From Escarpia spicata (Eukaryota > Annelida > Polychaeta > Sabellida > Siboglinidae): a DNA stretch of 64,000 nt. The position numbers and the translations under genes were made by a program. Position 1 is the first letter of the stretch. Each line of letters opens with the position of its first letter. Below are positions 1 to 11,699 of this stretch, piece by piece. The notes beneath the pieces are model-generated. The model had not been told where the DNA came from, ran no database searches, and worked only from the letters and a program-made list of their open reading frames with translations. The DNA lies in NCBI GenBank assembly GCA_963995525.1, contig OZ023214.1, positions 55,308,839 to 55,372,838 of the forward strand. The letters run 5' to 3'.

Positions 1-151
1 AACTAATGTTCTGACTGTAACACTAACCTATATATAATGGACTTGTTGTATACATTCAAATTATACAGGTAATGTGGTAATGCACACTATGCACTGTGAA
101 CATTTCACATGCTTGATACATTATGTCCTTAGTTTAAATTGGAGACAGTGT

Positions 152-985
152 TTAGTAATCACAGCCATCATCCAGTTCATCCTCAGCTACACTTTCATCA
201 TTGTCAGCACTAAACACCTGATTGTCACAGTCTTGGAGTCTGCACATACCAGTATATCTGAGTCCATTTGACAAGCAAGCACACTTTGGCAGTTCACAAT
301 TCCTGGGACAACTGCATGCTAGTAGATCCAACATGGCCTCGGATGCTGGCTGACCTTCCATCCAGTGTACAACCAGCTGCTCAGTCCCATCTTCTCTGTC
401 TAACTTCCAGCTTTTGCCAACTGGGGTTGGAGTCCTTGGGACTTGCTCTAAATGTCTTCTCCATATTGCAGCTTGGTAGTTTGCACGTTGTGCATGTTTC
501 AACAAACAGTCTCTGCATGGTGGCAGTTGGTGAATCTCTATCTCACCTTTCTTTGCACAGAACAAGTGGTATCACAGATCATTGACATTCACAGCAGAAG
601 ATTTTGGAGCATAAAGAAGGCATGTAAATACCAGTTTGTCCATGATATCTGGAGAGAGATCCCATTCCTGGCCCAGCATCCTGAATGACTCCTGTGATTC
701 TTTGTTGCAAGTCAAGAGTTTCAGAGCACTTGCCTTACCTTTTCCAGCAAATGCACTGACAGTGTCACATCCAGTGTATGCGTGCAATCCAATGAGAGCT
801 TTACAAACATCTCTGCCAACAGTGGCTGCAATAGTTTTAATATGAAGGATTCTTGTTCGGGTTCTAGTACCACATTTCTGGAACAATATGCCTCTAATGT
901 TCTCATTGAGTGCCAGGCACATGATGAATACATCATTGTGATGGCACAAGGACGCAATCTCAAGATGACGAATATCCTTTCCCAT
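152..985 (-). pseudogene. Broken member of the GCDTVSAF / Cys-rich invertebrate family
   Basis: Two minus-strand open segments in one frame (985 to 575 and 571 to 152) are separated only by a TGA at 572-574; read through, they give about 277 codons. The first half has the block HAYTGCDTVSAFAGKGKA (residues about 68-85) and an LGQEWDLS segment. The second half has LPPCRDCLLKHAQRANYQA, a WRRHLE segment, VVHWMEGQPA, and a Cys-rich tail (CSCPRNCELPKCACLSNGL, then CRLQDC) that resembles a tesmin/TSO1-type CXC domain. I recognise this as a multi-copy family of unknown function in invertebrate genomes. The sequence around the stop fits a CGA arginine codon changed to TGA by a CpG transition. The 5' end is not seen: the codons before the ATG at 985 are not convincing. 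It is probably a mobile-element-related gene, now inactive. Confidence 0.6.
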
Positions 986-1244
986 CCCCTGGGACCCTTG
1001 CCATGGGCTTTGTCAACACCAGATGCGTTGCTAAGAAAGACAAACAAAGCCACTTTAGCTACTTGTATGTATACAACAAGTCCATTGTATGTAGGTGAGT
1101 GTTACAGTCTGAACTTTAGATGGCTAACTTAAGAAAATAAAATGTTATCTCAATGACAACAACCACAAATTTCAATGTCACGATAATACATATAACTGCA
1201 ATAAAATGTACAGACTGTACAAAACTGAAGTCCAGTGATCATTA

Positions 1245-1797
1245 TGTTGCAACAAGAACCTTGAATATGGACACTTGCGGTTACTAGCCAGACCTTTAAG
1301 TGATTTCTTTTGTTGAATGCCTGAATGGTGTGGATTGCATGTTGAGACACGGTAGATAAAATGCCATAACATCCACATTTCTCAAGGTATTAAAACCATT
1401 TTCACAAGAATATGACAAATGTCACTTCAGCCATATTATGTATAATTAGCATACCCATAAGATGTATAATAACTATTGTATAATAGTTTGTGTGTGACCA
1501 CCCCTTCAGCAATCTCCATAAAATATTGTTTCGCGGAAATGGGGAAAGAATTAAAAAAAGTTATTTCACACACAAGAATGTATATACTGCAATGCTATCA
1601 CATATTTTCCATGTCTAGGTATGTAAGTCAACATTCTTGTGCAACAAGAACGTTGAATGAGGATACTTGTGGTTATTAGCCAGAATTTTAAGTGATTGTT
1701 TGTTGAAAACCTGAATGCCGTGGATTGCATTTTGAGATGTAGTAGATAAAATACCACAACATCCACAATTCTCAAGATATGAAAATAATTTTGGGAG
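1245..1797. repeat. Pair of diverged direct repeats, spacing 392 bp
   Basis: About 160 bp at 1,245-1,405 recurs with many substitutions at 1,637-1,797. Shared anchors are GCAACAAGAA (1,249 and 1,641), TTTAAGTGATT, TGGATTGCAT and GTAGATAAAAT. No protein is encoded. This is probably an old interspersed repeat present twice or duplicated locally. The short open frames over it are chance. Confidence 0.6.
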
Positions 1798-1836
1798 GGA
1801 GGGAGGGAGGGAGGGAGGGGGGAGGGAGGGAGGGGG
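1793..1836. repeat. (GGGA)n polypurine tract
   Basis: This is a nearly pure GGGA/GGGAG tetranucleotide tract on the plus strand with one run of six G. Several runs of three or more G could in principle form a G-quadruplex or triplex. Confidence 0.9.
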
Positions 1837-2258
1837 ATAACTGAGAGAGCAAGAGCAACAGAGCACATATCATTCACTGATCTGCCAGCTTGCCAGGGAA
1901 TGTGTTGTTAATTGATTGTTGGGATGTACCCAAGTTATTGGAACTTGTCCTAGCACCACACTGTCTGCTGTTCTCTTCAGGTGTCACTGGAAGGCATAGG
2001 GTCCACTGAGAAAGTTTCACTGCAGGTCATGAGTTTTCTGGCAAATGTTACTAAGCAGCAAGTTGAGCCACATGCATTCCTGGAAACCTCTAACCAGTCA
2101 GCCATGTAGTCAGTTCAAGTTACATTAACAGGAAAGCGCTGGTTCACAATAGTAATGTAGAATGCTGAATCGCAAAGTCAGTCTGACAACTGTGCCAAGT
2201 GACACTAAGACTAGAGCTGAGACTGCCGTGACTCACTTTCAGGACAACATTTCAGTCT

Positions 2259-2505
2259 GACTGACCAGTAAGAGAACATTTTGCAGTGACTGATCTGCAA
2301 TAAAACATTTTGATGTGACTGATCTGTAACAGAATATTTCTCAGTAACTGGCCTACCGGAGAACATTTTGCAGTGAGTGACTTGTAAAAGAACATTTTGC
2401 TTTGACTGAACTATAAAAGAACATTATGCAGTGACATACCTGTAAGGGAACATTTCGCAGTGACTAACCTGCAGGAGAATATTTTGCAGTGACTGACCTG
2501 TAAAG
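2259..2505. repeat. 29-bp minisatellite, about 8.5 copies
   Basis: Eight full 29-bp units start at 2,259 and every 29 bp after that, the eighth at 2,462, with half a unit at 2,491-2,505. The consensus starts GACTGACCTGTAA and ends GAACATTTTGCAGT. Units differ by one to six substitutions, but length is strictly kept, so slippage is old. No coding potential is seen. Confidence 0.9.
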
Positions 2506-3739
2506 TTAAAAGGTAGGTTCTTATATCGCACAGTATCCAGTCCTTGGGGCTGCTCAAACCTCATTACAATTTACTCCATGTTGAATCGAATACCATCTCG
2601 ACTCGAAAAGCATTCAGCCATACTGCAATTAATGCATGGATACTATTCATATGCAATTATCCACTACCGTCTATAACCAGGTACTCATCTCTCCACCGTC
2701 TTACCAGTCTTCCTCCTGATCGTTTCCCTTCGTAAGGTCTCCAGGTTGTGGTGATTTTGTACAGACATATATAAAACACAAGGCCCTGAAGTCCTTGGTT
2801 TTTGGTGAATCATAGTTACAGATCATTAAGGGTTATGACGGAAGTAAAATGTTTACATGTTTAGTGAAGACTACTTGCATGCAAGTGAAGATACACCTGG
2901 AAATAAAATATTCGAGTACACCGTTTCATGAATATTGTACGTATTAGTTAATGTGTTAATATTAGGCCGATTTCCAGTGGTTGTAGAAACCTTGCAGGAC
3001 AGTTTGTGAGCTGCAATCTCTCATGTAGCATAGTTAAAGGTTTTTTAAGAAAATGCGCACACATTTTCTGTTCTAATTTTGCCCCTACCATATTTCCCCC
3101 GGAATGGAAATAGGAAAGAGATGAACTATCATAACATTTTATTTGTTCACAAGGTACAGTGTGCATTTTGATTTAAAAACAGTAGCAATTAATGACATAA
3201 TACTGATTGAATTGGAGTGAAGGAATAGCTGCAACATGTATAGTAAAACATCTTAATAACTTTCCTCATAATTTTGGCTAAACATGCTTTAACCTTCTCG
3301 AGTATATTTAAGTTATTTTATTTTATGTATTATTTTATACCTAAGTTATTTTATTTTAATCTTAGATCATATTGTTACATTGCATTGATAATTATCTTTA
3401 TTGATGTTTTAAAGTTTCTCAGGTCCTGCCAGTGCAATAGGGATTCCCATTACACATTTTAGTTACAGCCCACATGGGGGCATTCAGCTTGACTCTGGCA
3501 CAATGACAGGCAGTGAGTGAAGGCTAGCCTAATACATAGATTTACAGCTGGCTGTCCAACTCAGCAACCCCAGTGATCAGGGCAAAGTCCACTATCCAGT
3601 TCTAAATAAAGATCTGTTCAACACTGGGACAATGGCAGGTAGAGCAAGCTGGCCAGGTTCTCTGGCATTGACCAATACACAGAACTTGGCAGTTGGCCAG
3701 AATCTGCCACAGTATTAAGGAAACAGGCAAGTTTTGTGA
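2506..3739. other. Non-coding AT-rich stretch
   Basis: I see no gene. A repeat motif at 2,798-2,862 (TTTTTGGTGAATCATA, then AAGGGTTATGACGG) recurs at 4,179-4,246, so at least part of this stretch is interspersed repeat. Positions 3,460-3,720 contain two loosely similar passages with ACAATGACAGGCAG and ACAATGGCAGGTAG, which are perhaps a diverged duplicated element. Confidence 0.5.
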
Positions 3740-4018
3740 AATTTTTGCATTTTCGGGTGCCCTGGGGTGCCCTTAGAATGATTCAATCAAATACAGATTT
3801 CTTGTGTATGGTGACACTACCCTAAGATACGTGTATGGAAAATTAGAGAAAAAGTTACTGAAGAGTTTTTGAAACCTGCTTCTGCAGCAGTAGAGAATTT
3901 AGTAAGAAAATTTTGTATTTTGGGAGGCCCTTAGAATGGTTCAATCAAATACAGATTTCTTGTGTATATTGACACTACCACATGAAATGTCTATGCAAAA
4001 TTAGAGAAAATGTTGCTG
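3740..4018. repeat. Direct duplication with 158-bp spacing
   Basis: The passage from CCCTTAGAATG through CAATCAAATACAGATTTCTT and GACACTACC occurs at about 3,770-3,825 and again at about 3,928-3,983. Weaker similarity extends to the following AAAATTAGAGAAAA segments. This is two units of a local tandem duplication and is not coding. Confidence 0.75.
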
Positions 4019-4518
4019 AATGCTTTCTGCGATATGGCAGCTAATGACACACAGTGGACGCAGAGTGATGGCATAAGTCCGTTGGACCTTCGGCCCAAAG
4101 GACTAAAAATCAATGTTTTTTAAATTTTGTTTCAGTGATTTCAATCAAACAACCCTGTTGGTAATTACTAATCAAATGTTTTTTGGTGAATCATACTTAC
4201 AGATAATTAAGGGTTATGACGGATGTAAAATGTTGACATGTTTAATGTTCACTTATTGCACCATGTCTTGCATTTAGAGGAATAATTATAATAGAAAATA
4301 AAATGTTGTAGCACCTAGTTTTAAATACATGCATTGATGAGAAACTGGGAATTACTTTTCTGTGGCCTAAGAATAAGTAATTTCACAAACTTCCTGCTTA
4401 TAATTACATAACAGGAAAGACAACCTCCATATAAAACAACTGCATGAAAATAGATATCCTTGCAAGACATCGACTCCGCATGTGACAGATGTTGTAGCGA
4501 AGGGATATAGCTATGTGA

Positions 4519-4875
4519 CCTTCAACCAATCATGCTGAAGAAGAAGCCAATAACAACTTCTATGACACAATACATGTACAGCAAATCACAGAAAAACAGA
4601 AGAACAAAGAAATCACAATAGTGATGGGGGACATGAATGTAAAGATAGGATCAGACAACATAGGATACGAACAGGTGATGAACAAACATGCACTACGGCA
4701 AATGAATGAGAATGCAGGAATGTTTGCAGACTTACGGGGTATGTGCAGAACACAACTTAGCTATCAGGGGAAGTTTATTCCCACGCAAAGAGGTACATAA
4801 AGCTACATAGGTATCACGAACCATATCACAGAGAACCAAATTCACCATATATGTATTGGAAGAAGATTTAGATGA
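4519..4875 (+). pseudogene. RTE-type LINE endonuclease fragment
   Basis: One plus-strand frame reads PTNHAEEEANNNFYDT, then KEITIVMGDMNVKIGSDN, GYEQVMNKHALRQMNENAG, FADL, and after a TAA at 4,798 continues in frame with NHITENQIHHICIGRRFR. These are family landmarks of the APE-type endonuclease of RTE/craniate-BovB-like non-LTR retrotransposons: the GDMNAKVG block, the MNENG block and the Q-I-D-H block near the end. Two in-frame stops (4,798-4,800 and one just after RRFR) and a missing start and RT mark it as a dead relic. Hits in other frames are absent. It lies alone, without a recognisable 3' end. Confidence 0.75.
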
Positions 4876-4880
4876 TCAGT

Positions 4881-6254
4881 ACTACATGTAAGAGTAAAAC
4901 AATTCCATTCTTTCTCAGTTCTTAACAATGTTCTCCTTCCTAATTGTTATCAATCAATGCATACTGAGTGCATATGGGTAATTTCATGTCAAATCAACCA
5001 ATGGTCAAATAGTTATTGTCTCAAAATTTACTTAAATTATATCAAATGGTTAAGTGGCTATAGTTGAGCACATCTACAAAAAAAGACAAGTAAATTGTTT
5101 CTGTAATTCCCTAGAATGTGAATGTAGGGTAAACACCCAAACCACAGACATTATTGTTTACCTATTTTCAAGTGCCTATATACTGAGAAGTCTACAAGTC
5201 ACACGTGTCTGAAATTTGCTGAATATGTAGACATATTGGTATAGGTTGTCTATACAAAAGATATGAAAGAGAGAAGAAAGATTACAAAACATTTTGAAAA
5301 CATTATTTAAATTCTGACAGCGATTTCAGCAAGCTGTATTTCATTGTTATCCCTATAGGTATTATGATACAATGTCCAATTTGCTACCATCTATTGTCAG
5401 GGATACTAGCAATAATCTTTGTTTGATAGATATCTAATTTTATTCTACTCTATTATCATAATAATTCAACTTTAATAATTTTGTTGTATATTAAAAAAAA
5501 AAACCATGAAACGGCAATTATTCAAACTTCCTAAAAATATATTGATTTGGCACATGTACCTTCCAAACACAAACTATTTTAACACAAAAGTAAAGTAATT
5601 TTATAATCTATAAAAATAATAATAATATATCTAATCTGGTACTTTTTGTCTCTTTAACTGTTTTTCCTGTTAGTTTTTGGCTGAACATTACATTTTATCT
5701 ACTATCTTCTTTCCAACAACCAAATAAGCAATGCGTACACAATCAAAAGAGCTTTCTTCAGAATAAATCTAGTCATTGGCACTTATAGCATAACAAAAAC
5801 TATGCACACACACATCATCTTATGACACAGATTAATTTCAAAACAGTCTGGGTAACTTCAAAACATTACACCTATGTATGCTCAAATTACATACAATTTC
5901 AAAACACTACTGTCACTACATTTTACTGGTGTCTTTACTGGGGCTCCATTTTTACCAGCCATTTACAACTGTCACCTTTGTGCTTTTCCCATAGGTATCC
6001 ATTAAAGAAACCTTGACGTTTTCAGTTCTGTTACCCAGAATCACCCTCCTAAGCCAGGGATGATAATTATTATTAGGAAGTTTGCCAAGTGAGGCTAACT
6101 ATGCACCTTGCAAATTATAAGTTTTTTACTTTATCCACTGTACAAATTAAATAAAAAATTCCTGGCTACGCCATGTGACAAATTGACTAGGAGGGTGGTC
6201 AACTGCATATTCATTGAAACACTAAACCTAAATAATTCTAACCATAACTGACCC
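4881..6254. other. AT-rich stretch without recognisable content
   Basis: I see no convincing gene, RNA or long repeat. The short open frame at 5,822-6,016 has no recognisable domain and unexceptional composition. Homopolymer and AT runs occur near 5,490 and 5,620. Confidence 0.5.
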
Positions 6255-6540
6255 TGAATGCGACGACTCATTCACTGGAGCATCAGACTCTCACCTGAGA
6301 GAACCTTTGTTTAAATACTGTTGCTGCCGTTTTGAACCTTCGTTCACTCTATATTGTTCCAGTTCACTCAGCTGTATGAATATAGACTGTGGTGGATATT
6401 TGTATATGAATGGTCTTAGCACATTAATTTGCAGTGTGGCTGAGAAGTCTAGATGGAGTTCAATTGGGTTTAGGCCTGCTATGGCTACTTCCCGTCATGG
6501 CTACAGGTTAGGGGAGCAATTAATTAAGCATTCAAACTAG
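6255..6540 (+). repeat. Possible tRNA-derived SINE-like piece
   Basis: The run GCGACGACTCATTCACTGGA followed by GCATCAGACTCTCACCTGAGAG recalls the D-arm (A box-like) and anticodon-arm spacing of a tRNA head; TCAG and CTGA can pair around an 8-nt loop. The following T-arm (GTTTAAATAC) is too degraded for a B box. No functional tRNA is claimed. The downstream part up to 6,540 has no other explanation. Confidence is low because only the anticodon-like arm is persuasive. Confidence 0.25.
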
Positions 6541-6890
6541 TCCCGTTATAGTTACTTTCTAGATTCTCTTCCTGAACCAAGGAAGACTCAATTCAATTAT
6601 ACAAAATCAAATATACTTCAAATATTAAGTACAGAATATTCCATAGTATGTCCATTATTATGTATGAAAGTCGTGAATTACAGTGTGTATCACTAACATT
6701 TCAGCAACCAGGAAAGTTAGTACAAATTGTCTTCATACATATACTTTTGTTTGTTCGAGTTGAACCTTGTCCACTGGTCAACTATATCAACATACACACC
6801 TAGTGGGAAACATTGTAGACATTGGTAGGCAGAATTAAAGCCACAGTGTTGGCTTGGAAAAAATCAGGAAATATAGTCACATTATTTTAA

Positions 6891-6960
6891 GAATTATTGC
6901 ACTTTTTGACTGATAACTCAATACGAATACGAATTATTGCACTTTTTGACTGATAACTCA
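6891..6960. repeat. Two-copy 40-bp tandem repeat
   Basis: The 30-bp segment starting GAATTATTGCACTTTTTGAC and ending GATAACTCA occurs at 6,891 and again at 6,931, separated by ATACGAATAC. This is a recent slippage-type duplication. Confidence 0.9.
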
Positions 6961-7186
6961 GCACAATACAATTTTATGATTAAGACAAATATATACCAAA
7001 AATACCTTACACATGTTCATGGATAATAGAACACAATAAAGATTTATTAATGATAATGACGAATACTCTGATGATGAGACTCTGTCACAGCTTTACACTT
7101 TTTTTATTTCATGACATATATAAGTGACATTTTTATGAAAGTTATAAAACATATCATTGTGTTTTTCCAATACCGACTCTAGGTGG

Positions 7187-7249
7187 CCCCACAAGTTTGT
7201 GTGGGGTAATATGTTTCACAATGCAGAGGGCACCACATGCTCATGTGGG
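7187..7249. repeat. Two adjacent short hairpin repeats
   Basis: CCCCACA / TGTGGGG flank a 6-nt loop at 7,187-7,206, and CCACAT / ATGTGG flank a 5-nt loop at 7,232-7,248. Each is followed by AATGCAGAGGG, so the hairpin plus tail looks duplicated. No terminator or RNA gene is inferred. Confidence 0.5.
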
Positions 7250-8231
7250 GGTCCATAATGCAGAGGGTTAGGTTTCTATCTGGAATAATGAGGGGTGTGG
7301 AGTTGGTGAACCATGTGGTTTCATCTTAAATTCAAACACCACATTAATATCACCAGCAAGTCAGTAGCGAGGTTTAGTTTTGGGGGTGCGTTTTCAGACA
7401 AAGTGGGACTCATATGTGGTCCATTGAGATTTGTCCCATTTTTTACTAATTTACTAAATTAAACCTAATTTACACCTATTTTTATGCATGAAATCCAACA
7501 TGCAATGATACTATTAATATAACTTAGTTATTTACTTGAAAAGCTTTGCAGGGTGTGCAATTTTTAATATATTTGATTAATAACAATATATTTTTGTCAT
7601 AAAATGACAATGAAATTTCAAAGATGAAAACGATTCACCAAGGAGGGTGGATGTGTCAAGTTATTTTAGAATAAACACAGTGTTACAATTTTGTGATATT
7701 TACAATCTTTTTTTTCAGTTAAATTATAGTTATGATTTGCAGCTCAAAAGTTCCATAACTGATCAAAATCAGAATTAAATTAGTAATTTAATAAACCTTT
7801 AAAAAAACATGTTCTGTAACTAGAAGATTAGAACAAAATGTTCTCTTGAGGAATTTCAATTAAATTACAGGTGTCAAACAGTTGAGTAGCATAACCCCTA
7901 GGCCACAATGACGGCAGAAAATACAAACTATAGGCCTAATATAATATGGCTGATGGGGTGTAGACGAGCCTGTGTCGCTCCCAAGATTTTCTTTGTATAT
8001 GTGATTAGGAAACAATGAATTGATTGACTGCTTCGAAAGCTGAACCATGATGCTTGTGTACAATTAACAAACTCTTGAAAGTGAGTGGACTCGATTAAAA
8101 ATTGTCAACGGAAAGTTGGCAAACGCAATTTTTTTCAATACGCTTCACCGACTCAATGCACATCAGTGACTGGCAGTCCAGCATGTCTTAAGCAATACCC
8201 TGTCTGTCTTACATACTATTGGACAACAGAC
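7250..8231. other. AT-rich spacer
   Basis: No gene or array is recognised. The short minus-strand open frame at 7,860-8,063 has no known motif. The right end may be the 5' leader of the LINE relic that begins at 8,232. Confidence 0.45.
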
Positions 8232-8955
8232 ATGCCTAAGTCAAAGAGAAGCTCCAGGTCCAGTGTGGATGACCAACTGGTACTTAGGATAATAGATCTC
8301 TTCAATGACTTGGCGGTTTTAAACAAGATGAAATGTGTGCTGTTTCCGGGTGAACTAACTTGTCAAATTCAAGAACTTCACTCTATATGATAGGAACTAC
8401 AAACCCAACTTGAGGAAAAGGACAATAAGATTCAAAGTCTGGAGGATAAAATTATCAAACTGGAAGTGCAGATAGGTGAAAATGAACAATACAGTCAAAG
8501 GGCTAATCTACGAGTGAGTGATCTAGTCGAAAATGATCAACACGAAGACCTGGAAGGAAAAGGTGCTGACACTATTCAATGAACACATGAACATTTATTC
8601 TTCCATTGATGTCTGCGACATAGAAAGAGTGCGCAGAACTGGGCGAACTTCAGACAACAAACCACGACAAGTCATCATACGTTTCCGCAGCCAGAGAACG
8701 CTCGATGCAATCTTCCAACAACGAACTGCACTGAAATTTCTGAACGACAGAAAATCAAAGCAAACATCAAAGATCTACATTAACGAGGACTTGACAACCC
8801 TGCACTCAAAAATGGCCTATCAAGCGGCGAGACAACTGAAAAAATACAACAAAATAAGTGAATGCTGGACATTTAGTGGAAATGTACTTATCAAGGACAA
8901 AAACAATGTCATCCACAAAATGAGTGCCATGACTGATCTCCACAAATACGAGTAA
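8232..8955 (+). pseudogene. LINE ORF1 relic: coiled coil plus RNA-binding C-terminus
   Basis: The ATG at 8,232 starts MPKSKRSSRSSVDDQL. The frame meets TGA and TAG at 8,388-8,393, then resumes in frame as a heptad-rich segment (ELQTQLEEKDNKIQSLEDK, IIKLEVQIGENEQYSQRANL), which is a coiled coil followed by the R-x-NLR signature. A frameshift near 8,530-8,570 leads to the second part, with IERVRRTGR, RQVIIRFRSQR, KIYINEDLT and the tail TFSGNVLIKDKNNVIHKM. This order (coiled coil, RRM-like core, C-terminal domain) is that of L1-like and jockey-type ORF1 proteins, which form trimers and bind the element RNA. Two stops and a frameshift show it is dead. The RT relic downstream at about 9,880 may be the same element. 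Confidence 0.65.
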
Positions 8956-9879
8956 TGTGCATCAACTCTGTGATCACTCACATGACTTGGATACTTAAAA
9001 TACGTCTCCAGTGATCATTCTTAGACAACTGAAGGACAATAAAACTATGAATGCTATATTCATTGGGACTTAAGACAGTTTATAACAGGAGTAAATATAT
9101 TGGTCGGACAAGTTAACCATTTAAAAAAAGATACAGAATTACAGCACATGTCATAACAATGAAAAAACAGTTATATATAGATCAATAATAAAAATGCTAT
9201 CATCCACAAAATTAAATTAAAAAGTTAAAACGCCTACCACTTGTAGTATTTTATTTATTTTCAAACATTTTCTCGGGTTGTATGTGTGTCAAAATTGTCC
9301 CAACTTTCGGGCATTATTTTGTTGCATGTATTTTTTATTTTGCTTTTACTAATTACTAATCATAATATGTACTGGGTACTCATGTGTATTGCTCTGATAC
9401 AGTTGTACAGGCAGTTCTTGTTCTGTCATGTTTACATTGTCAATATGTTTTTTTAGAAGAGAAGGAAGGCTCTCTGTTTAGAAGGCCGGTCCGGATACAT
9501 CCGGTCACGACAAGTCTTGCTCATTATGTTTATATATACACCCTGTATATATATATATATATTTCTTATATGTTTATTACTATTGTTGCACAGACATGCA
9601 TTTCTTGTATGATGACAGATATGGTGACATGCTGCGCAGCATGGAGATTGTTAACTTCCTATTGCTACGATAAAATAAGGCTTTTTGTTGACAGTGGACA
9701 GTCGGCCGTTACTGCATATGTTTCAACCATAATTATTAATTTAAATGATGTTAGCTAACGAATCGTTTCCATGGTTTCAAGGAAGATAATTTTGTATTTA
9801 ATGTATTACACTAATTGACACAGCTGATGACGACTTTCAACCAATATGTCATTCCACATATTATGATCTTGACAACTTA
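8956..9879. other. Gap between LINE ORF1 and RT relics
   Basis: No endonuclease domain can be read where one would be expected between ORF1 and RT, so that part is deleted or decayed beyond recognition. A short (TA)n tract lies at about 9,543-9,562. The open frame at 9,384-9,758 has no recognisable motif. Confidence 0.5.
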
Positions 9880-10965
9880 AACTACTAGCAGAAACACATA
9901 ACGAATGGTTTAGTATACCAAGTTCTAAAATAGAATCTATAAACGCTAATTTAACGAAATTGAAGCAACCAAATACAACTTGTGAGCATGACGGTATTTC
10001 ATCACGATTATTAAAATTAGTCAAACCTGCAATAATAGAAGCATTAACACTAATTACAAGTCAAATACCAGCTACTGGTATCTTCCCTAATAAACTTAAA
10101 ATCGCTAAAGTAATTCAAATGTTTGTTAAATATGACAAAACTAAATTCAGCGATTACAGACCAATATCACTCTTACCAGTTATATCAAAAATAGTTGAAA
10201 AGATAATTTACAACCAGCTAGATTCATTTTACAAAATGCTAAATTTCTTGTTCGAAAACCAATATGGATTTAGAATGGAACATAGCACTGAATTTGCTGC
10301 CCTTGAATTAACCGATAAGATAATGACACACATGGATAAAAATTAAATTCTTCTAAATATTTATCTTGACCTTTCCAAAAATTTCAATACCTTGAATCAT
10401 AATATATTACTAGATAAATTAGAATATTATGGAGTAAAAGGAGTAGCGTTAAGTTTAATTAGAAATTATCTAACAAATAGAAAACAATATTTTGAAATAG
10501 AGGATATCAAATCAGAAATGCATAATATTTCAACAGTCGTACCTCAAGGCTCGATTTTAGGCTCACTATCATTTATATACATTAATGACTTTGCCAAGGT
10601 CAGCAACAAGTTTAATGACACCACCCTGTCAGGTATTCTTGACTCATTTTCAATGTGTGAAAAAATTGGAAACGTAGAATTTGCTATATACATGATGTGA
10701 CTTACCCATTACTAACCATAAATAACGCTACTATTGATAGTGACAGAATTTAAAGAAAAAGTTTCAAATAGGTTTTCAATGACACTAGGTGTCTTAAATA
10801 AACTAAAATGGTTATCACCTCTTAATATAAAGATCATATTGTACAACACACTAATATTACCACACTTAAACTACAGCGTTACCACATGAAGTTACTAATG
10901 TGACAGAATTCAGAAACTTCAAAAACTTTGCAATTGATTACAATCACATTAAAGAAGTGAGTAAT
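9880..10965 (+). pseudogene. Jockey-like LINE reverse transcriptase relic
   Basis: Plus-strand pieces in shifting frames read as an RT: HDGISSRLLKLVKPAI, GIFPNKLKIAKV, DYRPISLLPVISKIVEKII and NQYGFRMEHSTE to about 10,346, then a TAA, then IYLDLSKNFNTLNHNILLDK (motif A, with FDT changed to FNT), VVPQGSILG (motif B) and YINDF. The YADD box (motif C) is not readable; a deletion follows NDFAKVSNKF. Later parts recall the thumb and tail (VLNKLKWLSPLNIKIILYN, HLNY, RIQKLQKLC). It is the same clade as the fuller copy at 48,338-51,812. It has several stops and frameshifts and is not functional. Confidence 0.75.
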
Positions 10966-11215
10966 ACATGAATCACAAATTAAATAATAAAATGAATCAT
11001 TATAATACAGCTGTATTACTTTTTTAACATGTCATAGGATAGTATATTACAACTGTACTCGTAATCTTCTGTAAAGTACAAGCAAATTAAGATGAAGCTT
11101 GCATGTTGTATTATGGTTTCCATAATATCTAATTTTAATAAACACGCTCATGAGAAAATTATTGTTTAACCGACACACTTATACTTTTTATTACAATCTC
11201 ATCGGAACATACCTT

Positions 11216-11480
11216 TTAAAACACCAATCCAACAATGAGTAATAAACTTGTGTCTACGTCTCTAATCCATATATAATTTATTTTACATCTAATTGGTTTT
11301 CTGGTGTTTGCGTTCAGAGGGAAGTTTCCATTTCTGTAATTTGGTGTTTCTTTTTGGGGTACATATTTATCTTCTAATGAGCTTGAGACTCTTTTAAGGA
11401 TTTCCAACTGATCATTAACATTGTCTTTACAGTCTTTAAATATATCTTCCCAAACTTTATTTGAAAACTCCTCATTCCGT
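11216..11480 (-). pseudogene. LINE ORF2 linker fragment (between endonuclease and RT)
   Basis: The minus-strand frame reads LEILKRVSSSLEDKYVPQK, NGNFPLNANTRKPIRCK and YIWIRD. The pattern of KYVP, then an N-x-T-R-x-x-I-R-x-K box and W-x-R-D, is typical of the basic linker before the RT of CR1/jockey-type ORF2 proteins. No RT or endonuclease core is attached. The assignment rests on this pattern only. Confidence 0.4.
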
Positions 11481-11699
11481 CATAATTTTGCCTTGATGAA
11501 AAAAATTTGTGAATACAAAACATTTGGGGGTTTTGAGTTTCACCTTATTAATTGCTATCATATGGTGTTTTAATACTATTTCTTTGTTCAAATTAATTAT
11601 GCTTGTTCTTCAGTTGGTCAGCAATTGTTTAAACACTATGACTGCTGCCAATCTCAATAATATTATCTTTATTTACATTTGAATAACATATTTTTCTTA

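Noticed and set aside
9384..9758. 124-codon open frame between LINE relics
   Set aside because: It crosses a (TA)n tract, has no motif, and has no homologous part in the related LINE at 48,338.
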